64,000 nucleotides of DNA from Phlebopus portentosus. Taxonomy: Eukaryota > Basidiomycota > Agaricomycetes > Boletales > Boletinellaceae. The DNA lies in assembly GCA_037892935.1 (NCBI GenBank), contig JAYXKI010000010.1:992001-1056000 (forward strand). Reading direction: 5' to 3'. Under the pieces are notes generated by a model. That model searched no databases, was not told where the DNA came from, and saw nothing but the letters and a program-made list of their open reading frames with translations. Positions 12,428 to 24,199 of the stretch are shown one piece after another. Positions within the stretch are counted from its first letter, which is position 1; each line of letters opens with the position of its first letter. A program made the translations under genes and the position numbers.

Positions 12428-14798
12428 ATGACTACAGTGTCTACAGAAGAGCCTAAGATGAAGTGCGTATGTCTTTTGTCCGCAAATTATAGCTATTTGC
12501 TTATCACTATTTATGACGCCTTGCGACCAGCGGGACTACCGTCCAGGTCAAGCCTTCAGAAAGCATTCCTCGTGAAGGAAACGGCTCAACCTTACAGAGG
12601 ACGCGTAGCGGAGGCTTCCCAACTTCCGACGGCACTCTATACGTGTCGAAGCCGTTCAGGTCCACCGCCAATAAGAAATCTCGAGCAGTCATTAGCTTCG
12701 TACCGAGAAATAGCACTTTCGACCCTCAAGATACTCGAGGACCAAATGAATTCCGAGTGCGTCTGCAGACTTGCTTCAATATTGTCGACATAATTTTGAC
12801 CGCAGAACCTATTTCCTTTAGGGCTTCTTCAGTCTTTTCTGGATCTCAATGTTCATTCTTGTCGTGCAGAATTACGTCGTGACTATGGAGAAAAATGGAT
12901 ATCCTATTGAGTTGGCATTTGCGAGGATGTTCTCGCGTGATGCCTTCGCGCTCGCGTTATCTGACGGGATTCTGGCGCTCAGTACTGGATTCGCCGTGCC
13001 ATTTTCCATCGCTCTCAAGAAAGGCTGGCTGAGTTATGGTCCATGGGGTCTCGTCATCCAATATCTGTACCAAACGTTCGTGCTTGTAACTGCTGTGACT
13101 TGGACATACTACAGGTAAGTCGAGTGTCGGTCTGCCTGCTGAGGTACATTATTGAAGCTTCCTTGATATTAGGCGATGGCCATGGGTGCAATCAGGATTC
13201 TTCACGCTCCACTCGATGGTAATGATTATGAAGATGCACTCATATATGAGCACGAACGGGTACCTCCAAAGACTCCACAGAAAATTTGAACACACGATGA
13301 ACAAACTGCGTTCGGCGACTTCGCAAGTTGGCGGTTGGGATGTTGCAATCACGGAAGCGGCTGCTGCGCGTTCGGATAAGGATACGCGGGCGAGTAGTAC
13401 TACTCCCGAAGACGTCGGTGTTTCGCCGAGTATCACACCCATGTTGGACGGGACGCAGCGCAGTTATATCGATGGAGACGTCGCAGTTGCGTTGCGCAAG
13501 AAACTACTATCCGTTCCAAGAGAAAGGGTTAATTCGGAGAATGGGCGGAAGGCCGACGATGTGAAGAGTACTCTGAGCGATCCCAAGAAGGACTACTCTA
13601 TCCTTGTTAGTCATCCGAACGAGGAGGTCGCCAAACTCGCCGAGGAGCTCGTCGACATGGACTCGGAGCTTACGAGTCAAGGGCCGAACAAAGTGCGATG
13701 GCCGGACAACATTAACTGGAGGTCCTTCGCGGATTACATGTTGATTCCGACACTAGTCTATGAGCTGGAGTATCCTCGTACCGATAGGTACGTCATACTA
13801 TAGCATACTATCAGCTTCTCATATATGTGAATCTCACGTTGGGTCATGTACGTCAGGATCCGGCCGCTATATGTGTTTGAGAAGACTACTGCGACCTTTG
13901 GCACTTTTGCCCTGCTGTACACAATTACAGAAAACTTTATTCTCCCGATCATACCGATGCTCAGAGACCGGTCGTTTCTCCGCAATCTACTTGACTTGGC
14001 GCTACCTTTTATGGTTGCGTATCTGCTACTATTCTATATCATCTTTGGTACGCGGATCTCCACCCATTTGTATCAGAATTTTTAGTGATGATGTTTCTTA
14101 CAGAGTGCATTTGCAATGGTTTCGCTGAGCTCACTCGGTAAGTTTCCTTCCTTCGTTCAGAAGACCAGCTTTTCTAACGATTTATGCAGATTTGCGGATC
14201 GGCAGTTCTATGAAGATTGGGTACGTGATTCGCAATAAACCTTCATATCAATCTTCGCTAACTTGCTGGTATTTTCAGTGCGCTATCGACAATGTCGTTG
14301 CTTCATTTTTATTGACGATTACAACAGGTGGAACTCAACATCTTGGGATGAGTTCGCACGCAAGTGGAACAAACCAGTGCACATGTTCTTGCTACGACAT
14401 GTATATGCTTCATCCATTTCTGGCCTGAAGCTGAGGAAGACATCGGCCATGTTCATTACATTCTTCATTTCAGCTTGCTTGCATGAGCTCGTCATGGTTG
14501 TTGTGACCAAGAAGATTCGGTTCGTATATTCTTTCCCCCATGTTTGACTGGCTGGAAGCTTATGTGTGTCGCATTCTTAGAATGTATCTCTTCGCGCTAC
14601 AGGTCCGTTTCCTCCTCAAAAACTTTTTTTGGTATTCTAATCCCGTTAACCTTATTACAACAGCTTATTCAAATCCCTCTCATCGCCGTCGGGCGTACCC
14701 CTGCTATCAAGCGAAACAAGAAGCTAGGCAACGTCGTCTTCTGGGTCGGCCTCTATGCCGGCTTTCCGCTCCTCTGCGTCGCATACTGCGTGTATTAA
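12428..14798 (+). CDS. ARE2: Sterol O-acyltransferase (ARE1/ARE2 family, MBOAT)
   Basis: ER enzyme that joins fatty acyl-CoA to sterols to make steryl esters for lipid droplets. Exons: 12428-12462, 12531-12756, 12822-13114, 13173-13787, 13857-14047, 14104-14137, 14190-14220, 14328-14519, 14581-14602, 14664-14798, about 590 residues. Family marks in order: NEFRGFFSLFWISMFI at the first membrane segment, SGFFTLHSMVMIMKMHSY, a variable loop, PTLVYELEYPRTDRIR, the FYEDWWN motif made by joining exons 7 and 8, RHVYASS, and CLHELVM, which carries the catalytic histidine. Several hydrophobic helices are spread through the protein. At the exon 7-8 junction one base is in excess: the donor side reads TGG followed by GTACGTG, and the frame fits only if the run of three G were two. 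An assembly indel is likely. The gene is otherwise well preserved. Confidence 0.88.
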
Positions 14799-15207
14799 TG
14801 CACAACGCGGTGTGATCTAAAACTTTGCTAGCGATTCACGAATGAAGGAATGTACTATGGATACGGACGGAGTAATGCATGATACTTTCTTTCTCGGTCT
14901 TCTCGGATATATCAATCTCAGTTCCACAGACAATAATTACCAGTGTAGTATAAAAGTATGTATACGAAATCGGAAGGTATTGATAATTTTGAAGCATTGC
15001 CCTATGTTACAAAATTCTTGGAAATTTGAGAAATCACGTGCGTTTTTTGATAGACTGGGGTCTACTGAAGGTGGCCTAGATGGCAGTGACAGCCTCTTGT
15101 TCGTTCGACGAGCCACATGTTGACCTTATAGACAGTCGACTCTTCCTTCATCGAACGCATCGTCTCCTTCCTCGGTTCTCAGCGTCAGGTTATTACTCAT
15201 AGCATCT
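14799..15207. other. Intergenic between sterol acyltransferase and FunK1 kinase
   Basis: Holds the 3' UTR of the upstream gene and the promoter of the kinase gene. No coding signal or clear repeat was seen. Confidence 0.5.
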
Positions 15208-17598
15208 ATGCCTGCTGACAACGAAGACCGCCCTAGAAATCCCGAGACATCCGTTCCACCTCTGGAACACCAGCGGGGAACTAAGGAGACACCGACGAAA
15301 CCTCGATCAATCCACTCCTCCAGCTACCGGGAAGGTACGCTGGATGAAAGGCGGCTAACAGTGCTAGAGGAACTATCTTTCGCTATTCCGGAAGCACCAT
15401 CGACCTTGTTTTTGGAATCACTTCTTCCACCTTTGAACAATGGTATTGACATTGACGCGATATTGGAATCTTTAAAGGACCAAGAGATCATCGCAGCGAA
15501 TGGGCGATGGGCTGCATTTCCGCAAGATCCTCGATCACTCAATACCGTCTTCAGTCCTCTCGAAGACATATTTAGCAAGGTTGTGGAAACTGCTATCCAA
15601 CAGGTGTCTGCACTCAACCAGACGTTTGTTTCGCGCTTGCTGCCCAATGCCGTGCCGGAGTCCGAGAGAGGAAGTACTACGGGACCGAATGGCTTTGTTG
15701 TAGTGAAAGAAGCTGAGGACCACAATCAGGGAGGCGATGTTGTAGTTTATCGATGGTACGACATTGCTCTGACGTGCAAGCTCAAACTACTGGGTTCCGA
15801 TGCGAAGCGGGATGATGTAAGTACTCCTCGACAGTGTTCTCATTTTCGGCTGTAGAACGTGAGAAAGATGGTGTACAGCATGCAGCACACCATGACATTG
15901 GATCTTTGCAAACGATTCACGTTCGGAATTACGATAGAGGATACGAATATGCGGCTGTGGTTCAGCTCACGGGCTGTCATGGCTGTTAATGAACCATTTA
16001 ATTTTATTACGGTATGATCCTCTTTACCTCTGCTTACGCACGAGCTGACTGCCATCAAGCAACCTGAACTACTCATCCACGTATTCCTCTCTCTGGCCTT
16101 TGCGAGCAAGACTGAATTGGGGTGGGATCTTACCATACGTGTGGTTGACCCTGATGCAAGTAAACGAGTCTACCAAATCGAAGTTGCTGGAACATGGTAC
16201 GAGGTTCTGGAAGTACTGTCAGATTTTGGAGCAGACGCCGTCATCTCGCGAGCCACGAGAGCCTTCAAAGTAAAGAGTCTTGATACGGGTAAGACCTACG
16301 TCCTGAAGGACATGTGGGTGGAAGGCGACCATGATCTCGAACATGAAATCTACAATAAAATACTGGCCGCCGTGAAGAAAAACTTCGGTAAAGAGATAAG
16401 GGAGTCGGTGGCCAGTCATCTCTTAGCACCTTTTACCCATTGGGTGGTGCCTGCTGATGGACAGAAGGTTCACATGAAGGATGTCATGATGCGCGGCAGC
16501 GATCTGTCAATTGAAAAGTCATTCAAGCTCTCCGTCTCAAAATCTGCCGACAAGAAAATTTCCAAGAGTGTAGCGCCTACGAACTTGGCAGACAGAGAGG
16601 TGCATGACGAGCGAAATGCGCATTTGGAAAACCGTGCCCTTCCGGAAGAACCCAGGAGTGAGCTTCGTCACAGTTGTCACTACAGGATAGTCTTCGAAGA
16701 GACCGCCACGCCTATCTGGACTGTTACGATTTTATCAGATGCGTTCATTGTTCTACAAGACTGTGTTACATGTGCCCCCTATTTTCACTTGAGCCTTGGA
16801 CACATCTGACACTCTTTTAGCCCTCAAATACATACATAAGTCTGGATATGTTCATCGAGATATCAGTGCTGGGAACGTCTTCTACTCTGAGAGCCGAGGA
16901 CTTATTGGGGATTTGGAATATGCGAAAGATATGTCCACGGATGGGACTCATTTGATGCGAACGGTCCGTTCCTCGCTTCTCAATTATGACTTGCATGGCC
17001 ACTTACTTGATATAAGGGAACACCTGATTTCATGGCTGTTGAAGTCATGAGACAAGAATATCTTTATCAACCGCAACAAGGTTCTTCTCGTATTAGAAAA
17101 GGGTTTACCAATGAACGGCTTTCGAATGAGCGACTTCAAGAACGTCTCAAGGCTATGAGGAACATCCCCAGGTTGCCATTCGTTCAAAACGAGGGTCACG
17201 ACATTGAATCATCTTGGTGGATCGCTATACACATACTTTTCAATGCTGACGAGACTCTCAGCAAGGAGATGATTAGGAATCGTCAACATTCTCGACAAGT
17301 CTGGATGCGACGGATCTTTCCAGGAGCTTTTAATATCGCGCGAGAGCACTTCTTTACGATTGAACGGCACGTCGCGGACGGTGTCGCCTGGCTTCCGTCT
17401 TCTTATGAGCTAGCCGTCGCGGGCTTGCTCATCCTACGGGATACTCTTAATGATTGCTACGTTGCATTTGAGAAGGATTTCCCGAATCTCAACACGGAGG
17501 CTTTCAGCGAGTTGCACGATGAGGCTATCTCTGTTTTCAACGCATGCGTAAGAGATACGTCCGGCATCAAGATTGCGTCATATAAGGTGTTGGACTGA
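15208..17598 (+). CDS. FunK1-type fungal protein kinase
   Basis: Protein kinase of the FunK1 group, which is expanded in basidiomycetes. Substrates are unknown for most members. Exons: 15208-15816, 15856-16011, 16060-16771, 16821-16963, 17017-17598, giving 733 residues. The N-terminal third has no motif I recognise. The kinase core shows YKSGYVHRDISAGNVF-type catalytic loop sequence (HRDISAGN; here preceded by KYIHKSG), DLEYA in place of DFG, and GTPDFMAVEVM at the substrate-binding segment. The last two are usual for FunK1. SSWWIAIHILF follows. The intron at 15817-15855 is only 39 bp, and the donor at 16772 (GTGCCC) is weak, so those two joins are less certain. After the TGA at 17596-17598 the same frame stays open for about 36 more codons (for example NIPVNPAKNFERLF), so a longer ancestral tail or a missed intron is possible. 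Confidence 0.8.
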
Positions 17599-19448
17599 AG
17601 GCACCAGCAGAAACTGTCGCAGCCTGTTTTCACACCACCGCCATCCGACGCTACGAAGCCTGCCCTGAACATCCCTGTCAACCCAGCAAAGAACTTTGAA
17701 AGACTATTTTAGGAATTCCAGTAAGTCGTACTTTCGGATACGTGTAATATCTGAATACTTACCGTACTGAATCAATCAGGAAATTGTCGACAATAACGAG
17801 ATTGAGGGCGCTCCGTCAAGGATGAGCACGAGAGATTTATTCTCTTCGATTCATCATCTGGATCTCGCATTGCTTTGTCTTGCTGTCGATTTATGTCCTA
17901 TTTTGTAGAACTGTTGGCTGATCCATAGTTCTGGTCGACTCATACATGTACTGTACATTGCATCTTCAATCTTGATATGGACGTGTAATCGTTTTGTCTA
18001 CGTGACAAATATTGTCCTTACAGTTGTGCGCCCACCCATCTGTAAGTGCATCCGAACAAATTCGCGCCATCGGCCGGAGCTCTGCAACCTACTTTGCGTC
18101 CCTTCAAATCTATCGGATGCAGTTCATGCCTTGTACATACGACCGATTAGAAGAGCATATGGGTCTCAGAACCACAAGGCATAACGTATCCATACGATTC
18201 TCCCTGATGAGTACTAGTCATCATGAATTCGTAAACTCAAGTAGAGCATTACAGTTGTTTTGCACTGTATTATGGAATGTCCTGTATGAAAAAGGCTGTA
18301 AGAGCCTGCAAATGAGGGTTCCTACCGGTGAGGGGTCATTCTTGTCGAATCTCACTCGTAGCCCGAAACTAAGTCCAGACATTTCGGATTTTCAGTTGTT
18401 AGAGATATCGTTTGAAGCATCGTTTGAGGAACTGGAGAAGCTTATTGGAGATCGAGATTATGCGAAGGACGGGGAATGTTTGTGGTTAACGGCTCCTATC
18501 AGTCATTATGGCTGACCTATATGCACGCATATATGCCATAGAGGTTCACCGGAATGGGCCGCCAAGATGATTTCTCTGTATTATACGAATGACTCGCCTT
18601 CCGCACTTTCAAAGTATGGAGACGTCTTTAGATTCTGTACCGAACTGTGACAGATGTACGTATTAGATGAAAGGTTAGCACGGGGTAGTCGTCGAAGCAT
18701 GGCCTAGTGTACGTGGAAAGGAAACCTTTCAAGGCGGGATCCACATTTCTAGTTTCGGCTCTGAATTTATACGTAGCAATACAGACGAACGCATCTTTAT
18801 ACAATACGTTCAATATTAGTACCATAAACATTAGTAGTACTTACAGTACTTTAAATATATTATACTTCTCTCAGAGCTGATTTACAGTAACAAGTTTGTG
18901 ATCTTACGAGATATTTACGGCGAAGCGAAATGACTTGAAGGCAGATGCATCAATCCCCGCATCTCCCTCGACCTTCTAAAAGTCTTCTTCCTTTTACGGC
19001 AGGTTTTCTTCAATGGTAAAGAGACCAGCTATACTTCAATTTTGTTGGTACTCATATACTCGCCACTACAGTAATATTTTCGGTGCACACAATAGTATGA
19101 AAAAAAAAAACGTGTAAGTCTTGACTCTTGAAGTACGGGTTCCTGCATTTATGGTAAATGGTTGTGTTGATTACTTTGCATGTACTGGTTTACCGAAGAC
19201 TTCTTTGAATCACCTGTATGTATAACAACGATCTCAACCATATAATATTTCTTTCAACCCAGGATCGGCAAAGACAAAGACAGTACTAGCACACTAAATT
19301 GACAAGAGAAAGTATATTCTTCAGGATCAGCACACCAACAGGGGCACATCGCGAGCTCAGCTCATTGGGCCTATTTGTAACTTATCGATAGGTCGCGAGA
19401 CTCGAGTAAAACTCCAAATATCACTTACTTGAATAAGCGCTCAACCAT
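17599..19448. other. Intergenic with one open frame of doubtful value
   Basis: Mostly without coding signal. One plus-strand frame at 18012-18515 (167 residues) is open, with a helical end (FEASFEELEKLIGDRDY), but shows no family motif, splice pattern or partner, so it is not called as a gene. A run of A near 19098-19107 and low-complexity AT-rich DNA lie toward the right end. Confidence 0.4.
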
Positions 19449-19730
19449 TTATTCGTCGCGCTTGACAGAATCGACTTCAATTTTATCCAATGATGTGACA
19501 GTGACGTAGACGGTATGACCCTTAGCATTGACGTAGAAGCCGCGGCGGTCGGTATCATCCTGGTTCCTGATGGCGATGAGTTCCCAACCTTTGCGACTCC
19601 TAGTTCCTCGCCCGTCAAAGGAATCAGTAGGGTCGAACCAATTATCGTCTGCATATAGGTCAGAGTATTTGGACACGAAGGCCTGGTACTTGTGCGCGCT
19701 ATTGGACCGGATGCGGATGGTATCGCCCAC
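19449..19730 (-). CDS. Small single-exon protein of unknown function
   Basis: 93-residue open frame with ATG at 19730. It is not recognised. The composition looks like a compact beta-rich globular domain: alternating polar and hydrophobic residues, four tryptophan/phenylalanine positions and the segments AFVSKYSDLYADDNWF, GWELIAIRNQDDTDRRGFYV and HTVYVTVTSLDKIEV. No signal peptide or membrane helix is present, so a cytosolic protein is likely. No intron is needed. A 45-bp tandem repeat lies directly upstream, and the repeat unit resembles the first codons of this frame (GATACCATCCGC compared with GATACCGTCCGC), suggesting local duplication at the 5' end. Function cannot be assigned from sequence. 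Confidence 0.5.
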   Translation of the reverse strand: MGDTIRIRSNSAHKYQAFVSKYSDLYADDNWFDPTDSFDGRGTRSRKGWELIAIRNQDDTDRRGFYVNAKGHTVYVTVTSLDKIEVDSVKRDE

Positions 19731-19759
19731 ATATTACAATATTAATATCGTCCACGTAT

Positions 19760-19849
19760 TGGGCCTGCTCGAGATTCTGGTTGCGGACGGTATCGCTCAC
19801 GCCCTGGGCCTGCTCGAGATTCTGGTCAATGATGATGCATATGACGATG
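19760..19849. repeat. 45-bp tandem direct repeat
   Basis: The 22-base word starting TGGGCCTGCTCGAG begins at 19760 and again at 19805, a period of 45 bp. A partial third unit runs into the start of the small gene on the minus strand at 19730. Confidence 0.8.
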
Positions 19850-20212
19850 AAATCGAAGCAGTCAGAGACAAACAGTAAGTATGAGACAAAATTTTAGACG
19901 TACATATGCATCCGCCATACTAGTTCAAGTTCTTGGCGAATCGAGAGGAGTAAGATGGGATACGTCGACAGACATGCAGACTATATAGTAGCTGTGAGTT
20001 ACAAGGCAGGTATGCGAGACATTTAATTACTTTTACGTGTTAGAGCTGAAGGTGGGTGCTGGTCATTCTCCCAGCGCAGGGAGCAGTCTTTATAGGCGAG
20101 TGTTCTATAATTAGAAAAGTACTGAGCTGAAAGAGGCTTCCTAGTGTGGCAATATCAATTCCTTCTACTAGTGGTTCATTAAGCGCTCATCTCCCTCGGG
20201 AAGTTGCATGAT
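19850..20212. other. Intergenic, no gene seen
   Basis: No open frame of coding character. It lies between the repeat and the 3' end of the SDR pseudogene. Confidence 0.4.
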
Positions 20213-21076
20213 TCACTTGCAATCTTTTCTGATGTTAGAGGGACGAATGGGCGCGTTTTTGAGAGCAAAATCTGCGGCGAGGAGACGCGTCAAAAGAGAA
20301 GTTCCTACTTTGAGGCTTGCATAGGCGAACTGTTCATCGTAACGGATACCTGTTAGTCTCAAATGCAACCAAATTCTGGGCGACTCACGTATCCGAAGGA
20401 CAGCCTGATCTGTCCTGCGCCGCTCGCGATGTTGATAACACTCGCAATCGCGTCTTCCTTCCTTGCATGCTTTCAACGAGGAGATCTACAAAGACCATTG
20501 TTACGAAGAAATAGGAGGCGACGTTGGTCTGAGCAAGTGAGCCCCAGCCTTCAAAAGACTGGATGTCGAAGAGGTGGCAGGCGTATGTACCGAACGACTG
20601 ATCTGAGGCAGGAGTATCGTTGTAGGAAGAGCGGATCTTCGGGCCATCGGTGCCGCGCTTTGCAATTGTTCAGGCGACATGAACGATCACGAGAATATCC
20701 AACTTTCCATCAGCTTTCTTGATCTTGTCGACGACAGAAAGAATGCTTTCCTTGACGGTAACCTCCATTTGTAACCTGGATGCCAATAGTCAGATATAGA
20801 CTCAGAAGACTAGGAGGAACACACGGTACAAAGTGACCAGCACTTTCAAACCTATCTTCTGCGGCTCGTTGAGACGACGCCCAGTAATGTAAACTTTTGC
20901 TCCCTTGCTTGCAAGGTCCTTGGCTATCATCAAGCCACTTTGAAAAGTACCTTCAGGATCTTCTTCAAGTCGATAGGTCCTGGATGTCAGACGTACACCT
21001 CAGTATCACCTTTAGTAACAAGTGTGACCTTTCCCGTCAAGTCAGTGAGCTTGTTCATCTTCAAGCTGAGACTCAT
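20213..21076 (-). pseudogene. Short-chain dehydrogenase/reductase (SDR), decayed
   Basis: Relic of an NAD(P)-dependent SDR. Reading the minus strand from 21076, pieces in several frames follow the order of a classical SDR. LTDLTGKVTLVT is the N-terminal strand, and GLMIAKDLASKGAKVYITGRR the Rossmann helix and strand, joined only by an apparent intron. Next come VKESILSVVDKIKKADGKLD, SVINIASGAGQIRLSFGY as the catalytic-serine strand, and FAYASLK, which keeps the YxxxK pair, then LLAADFALKNAPIR. The NNAG motif expected after LDIL is lost (the frame reads VIVHVA then a stop). The GxxxGxG loop is absent or altered, frames shift at least twice, and the end after APIR is unrelated to the usual VNAIAPG segment. 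It is therefore called a pseudogene rather than a sequencing problem. Confidence 0.7.
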
Positions 21077-21522
21077 GGTGAGGACGCTGGATAGAACGCT
21101 CCCGTCTTAACCTCATCATAACGACCTTTTATAAGAGCGCATTGCTCCTTGTTTCCGTCATCACTGTCATCCTGAACTCGTAAAAAAAAGCCAATTAACA
21201 GTTTCTAAGCTCAATTCTTTGTAAGTCAGTCCAGGAGAAATATTTTGTGGACACGACCTGTGTCCAAAAGGCGCAAAGTGACTCAATCCGGCGATGAGCG
21301 GAAGAAGTAAGCGTCTTGAGAAGGTTGCTACAGAACAATCAACTGATATCATACAATGCATTGACGATGAAATCTCTGAGAATTCTGATCAGAACACGAG
21401 GCAGTTTGAAGGAAACCTCGCAACTTACCAGGTATTTCCGGAACAAAACAAAGTTATCGAAATCAATCCTTCTTCCCCCTTTTGCGACACATACAGTGAT
21501 ACATAGATTTCATCACATAATC
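21077..21522. other. Short intergenic stretch
   Basis: Between the SDR relic and the small two-exon gene, both on minus. No coding signal was recognised. It would hold the 3' UTR of the small gene. Confidence 0.4.
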
Positions 21523-21821
21523 TCATTTCTGTGGAGAGGTCTCAGCCTCCTGATCGTGCTCAGGATTCAAATTAGTCGCAACGGTCATAAACCTACACGA
21601 TCCCACGCAAGAATCGAATCCAGTCAGTGGAGGTCCGATAACTACCCAAACGCGTAAAGAACTCACTGAGCCGCGTGAATACCTGCAAATGTCCGCATAG
21701 CATCGAGATCACCTTGTAGGTTCTCCATTAGGTCTGTTGTACGCGCGGAATGCTGCTTAAGATGTTGCAGGCTGGAGGCGAATTGCCCATAAAGGCGGTC
21801 TTTGCGCTGGGTCGCACTCAT
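21523..21821 (-). CDS. Small two-exon helical protein, function unknown
   Basis: 74-residue protein too short and too split to stand out as an open frame. Exons on the minus strand: 21821-21667 and 21592-21523, with a donor GTGAGT and acceptor TAG, phase 2. It begins MSATQRKDRLYGQFASSLQH and continues as a likely amphipathic or coiled-coil helix (RTTDLMENLQGDLDAMRTF), then AGIHAAQFMTVATNLNP and a short acidic tail ending QEAETSPQK. The splice join gives HAAQFMTVA, a smooth continuation of the helix, which supports the model. It looks like a conserved small basidiomycete protein. Its size would suit a subunit of a small helical complex, but I cannot name the family. It is divergent from VRG4 with about 700 bp between start codons. 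Confidence 0.6.
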
Positions 21822-22534
21822 CGCTTTTGGCTATCCTCGCTGGATCTAACCGAACGAAGTGCGAATCCACAGAAAGGCACAGTCTGGCGTCGATGGCGGC
21901 TAGTGTTTGACTGAAGAGTGAGAGAGATGAACGCGTTATCCAAGTTTAGCAGTAACCGCGTCCGCGATTACGCGTGACCTGAGACACGTGGCCATTCCCA
22001 CCAGTGATGGACCCGGCAGACTGCGCTCTGTAACTCTATAGAAAACATTCAAGCTCAACGGGGAGGTAACACCATCTTATCGTTTCCTTAAATACCGTTT
22101 CAAGCTCGCTGAAAGACAACTAGCATCTCCTCCAGATTTTCTAGTATTTTCTTCGACTTTTTTAATTCGTTCTTGTGTTTTTTCTGGCGGTCCGTGTTCG
22201 CTGTCTTACGCCCATTCAGCGCAGCCGCGAAGGCGAACCCAGAACCGAGCAACCAACTTGCCAGCTGTCATCAAAAGTAATATTGTCCACTGCAGATCAC
22301 TCTCGCTCTCCCTCGTTTTTACAACAATCCTCCGTGCGTGGCCTCCGGTCATACCTTCGATAGAATAGACCAAACCGATCCTTTTGCCTCTTCGGTTGCC
22401 AACGGCGCAGTCGTGACGATCCGATTTGCATTGACTTCCCCGCCAAGAGGGAGCTTTCTGATTTATACATAGCGCCAACCGATCTTGTCTTTCCTCTCAT
22501 ACTCTTGGACAGTCTTGTCAGTGGCGCGTAGGAA
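21822..22534. promoter_or_regulatory. Intergenic, divergent promoters of small helical gene and VRG4
   Basis: Both neighbours start outward from this stretch. The last 400 bases before the VRG4 ATG are T- and C-rich. No other feature was recognised. Confidence 0.45.
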
Positions 22535-24199
22535 ATGTCTGGGTCACCGTCTCAGCGCTCGCCGAGCGCGGCGTACAAGCAATTGCCGCGGGAGGAACGC
22601 GAAGAAGATGTGGCTGAGATAAAAAAGGCGTTGGCTACTGGGCAAGCTGGACATGAAAATCCAATAGCTACAGCAGGTGTGTAACTAATTGGCAGTATTG
22701 GTTCAAGATCTGACTTTCTGTTGTAGTGCTGCCTATTGTCAGCTACTGTCTCGCCTCTATCCTAATGACACTCGTCAACAAGGTTCGTTCTGTCGGTAAC
22801 ATGATCGTGTCGATTGATCCTTAGTATATTGCATTTGCAGTTTGTCGTGTCCGGGAAAGACTTCTCTATGAACTTCCTACTTCTAACGATCCAGTCGACG
22901 GTTTGCGTACTGTGCGTCTTGTCAGTGAAGACAGCAGGCATCATTACATTCCGGGATTTTGATATGCAAGATGCAAAGAAGTGGTTTCCGATCAGTTTCC
23001 TCCTAGTCAGTGTAATATACACAGGATCCAAGAGTATAGTACGTACACTAATTTGCGTTTTGAAAGACGCTTACTGATTTCCTTATTAGCAATACCTCAG
23101 CATCCCAGTATACACGATATTTAAGAACTTGACTATAATCCTCATCGTGAGTCCAATCCATCGACTGTGAAAGAAAGACGCTCACATACATTGCCCAGGC
23201 ATACGGGGAAGTCATCTGGTTTGGCGGGCGGGTGACTGGTCTTACATTCCTCTCCTTTATATTAATGGTAACGAGCTCTCCAGATCCTCGCTAATATCCC
23301 TAATGTCAATCCACAGGTCATCTCCTCAGTTATTGCAGCATGGTCCGATATTGCAAATGCCTTAGATACGACCTGGTCCTCGCAGGATCCAGCCGCGGCT
23401 ATTGGCGGCCTACACGCTGTCCAAAATGCGCTTACGAAGTTAAATATCGGCTATTTTTGGATGTTTTTCAATTGTATCACGTCTGCGGCATTTGTGAGTC
23501 CGCTGGTGCTCGGATATTCCGGTGTACCTGTCAAGCGCTTTGGGCAAGGCTAATTGCTTATTTGTGCAGGTGCTTTCGATGCGAAAACGAATAAAGACGA
23601 TGGGCTTTGGTGATTGGGACACGATGTTCTACAATAACTTGTTGTCCATACCTGTTCTGGCTATCTTTTCGCTCCTTGTGGAGGATTGGAGCTTGGAGAA
23701 CCTGACAAAGAACTTGTGAGTTTTCCGTTCAGCATGCGCGTTCTGTTGCGTTTTCGCTCACTGTTTCTTATTCCCTACCTAAATCCGACGCATGCTGATC
23801 GCATCGCTTAGCCCGCCTGAGACCCGAGGTTTCTTGCTCTTCGCGATTGCATTTTCAGGCGCGGCCGCGGTCGGGATTTCGTTCACTACTGCATGGTGTA
23901 TACGTGCAACGAGCAGCACGACGTACAGGTATGAATCAATCTATCCAGCTTTTTCCTGTCGAAAATGATTTCTGACTCGTGTTGATTTCAGTATGGTTGG
24001 AGCATTGAATAAACTTCCTGTCGCAGCGTCAGGTATGCTGTTCTTTGGGGATCCAGTCACACTTGGATCTGTGAGCGCGGTCACGGTTGGTTTTCTGGCG
24101 GGAGTCGTGTACGCAGTGGCAAAGAACAACCAAAAGAAGGCAGAGAGTGCACGAAACCAAGCCGACAGCATAATCCCTCTCGCACATCGGAAACCTTGA
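22535..24199 (+). CDS. VRG4: GDP-mannose transporter (VRG4/VIG4)
   Basis: Golgi nucleotide-sugar transporter that exchanges GMP for GDP-mannose and feeds protein and lipid mannosylation. Exons: 22535-22676, 22727-22782, 22841-23038, 23090-23146, 23199-23267, 23317-23493, 23570-23715, 23812-23928, 23992-24199, giving 389 residues, the normal size. About ten membrane helices can be traced, from [20 protein letters not shown] through [31 protein letters not shown] and [11 protein letters not shown] to the end. FKNLTI and the GALNKLP nucleotide-recognition motif near the end mark it as a GDP-mannose rather than another sugar transporter. All nine exons keep frame. The charged N-terminus ([14 protein letters not shown]) faces the cytosol in the family. 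Confidence 0.9.

Noticed and set aside
12341..12430. Poly-histidine open frame before the sterol acyltransferase start
   Set aside because: It starts at TTG, arises from a CAC repeat in the 5' leader, and the true start with family-consistent splicing is the ATG at 12428.
18012..18515. 167-codon plus-strand open frame after the kinase gene
   Set aside because: No family signal, no promoter or splice context, and codon usage looks random. Kept only as a note.
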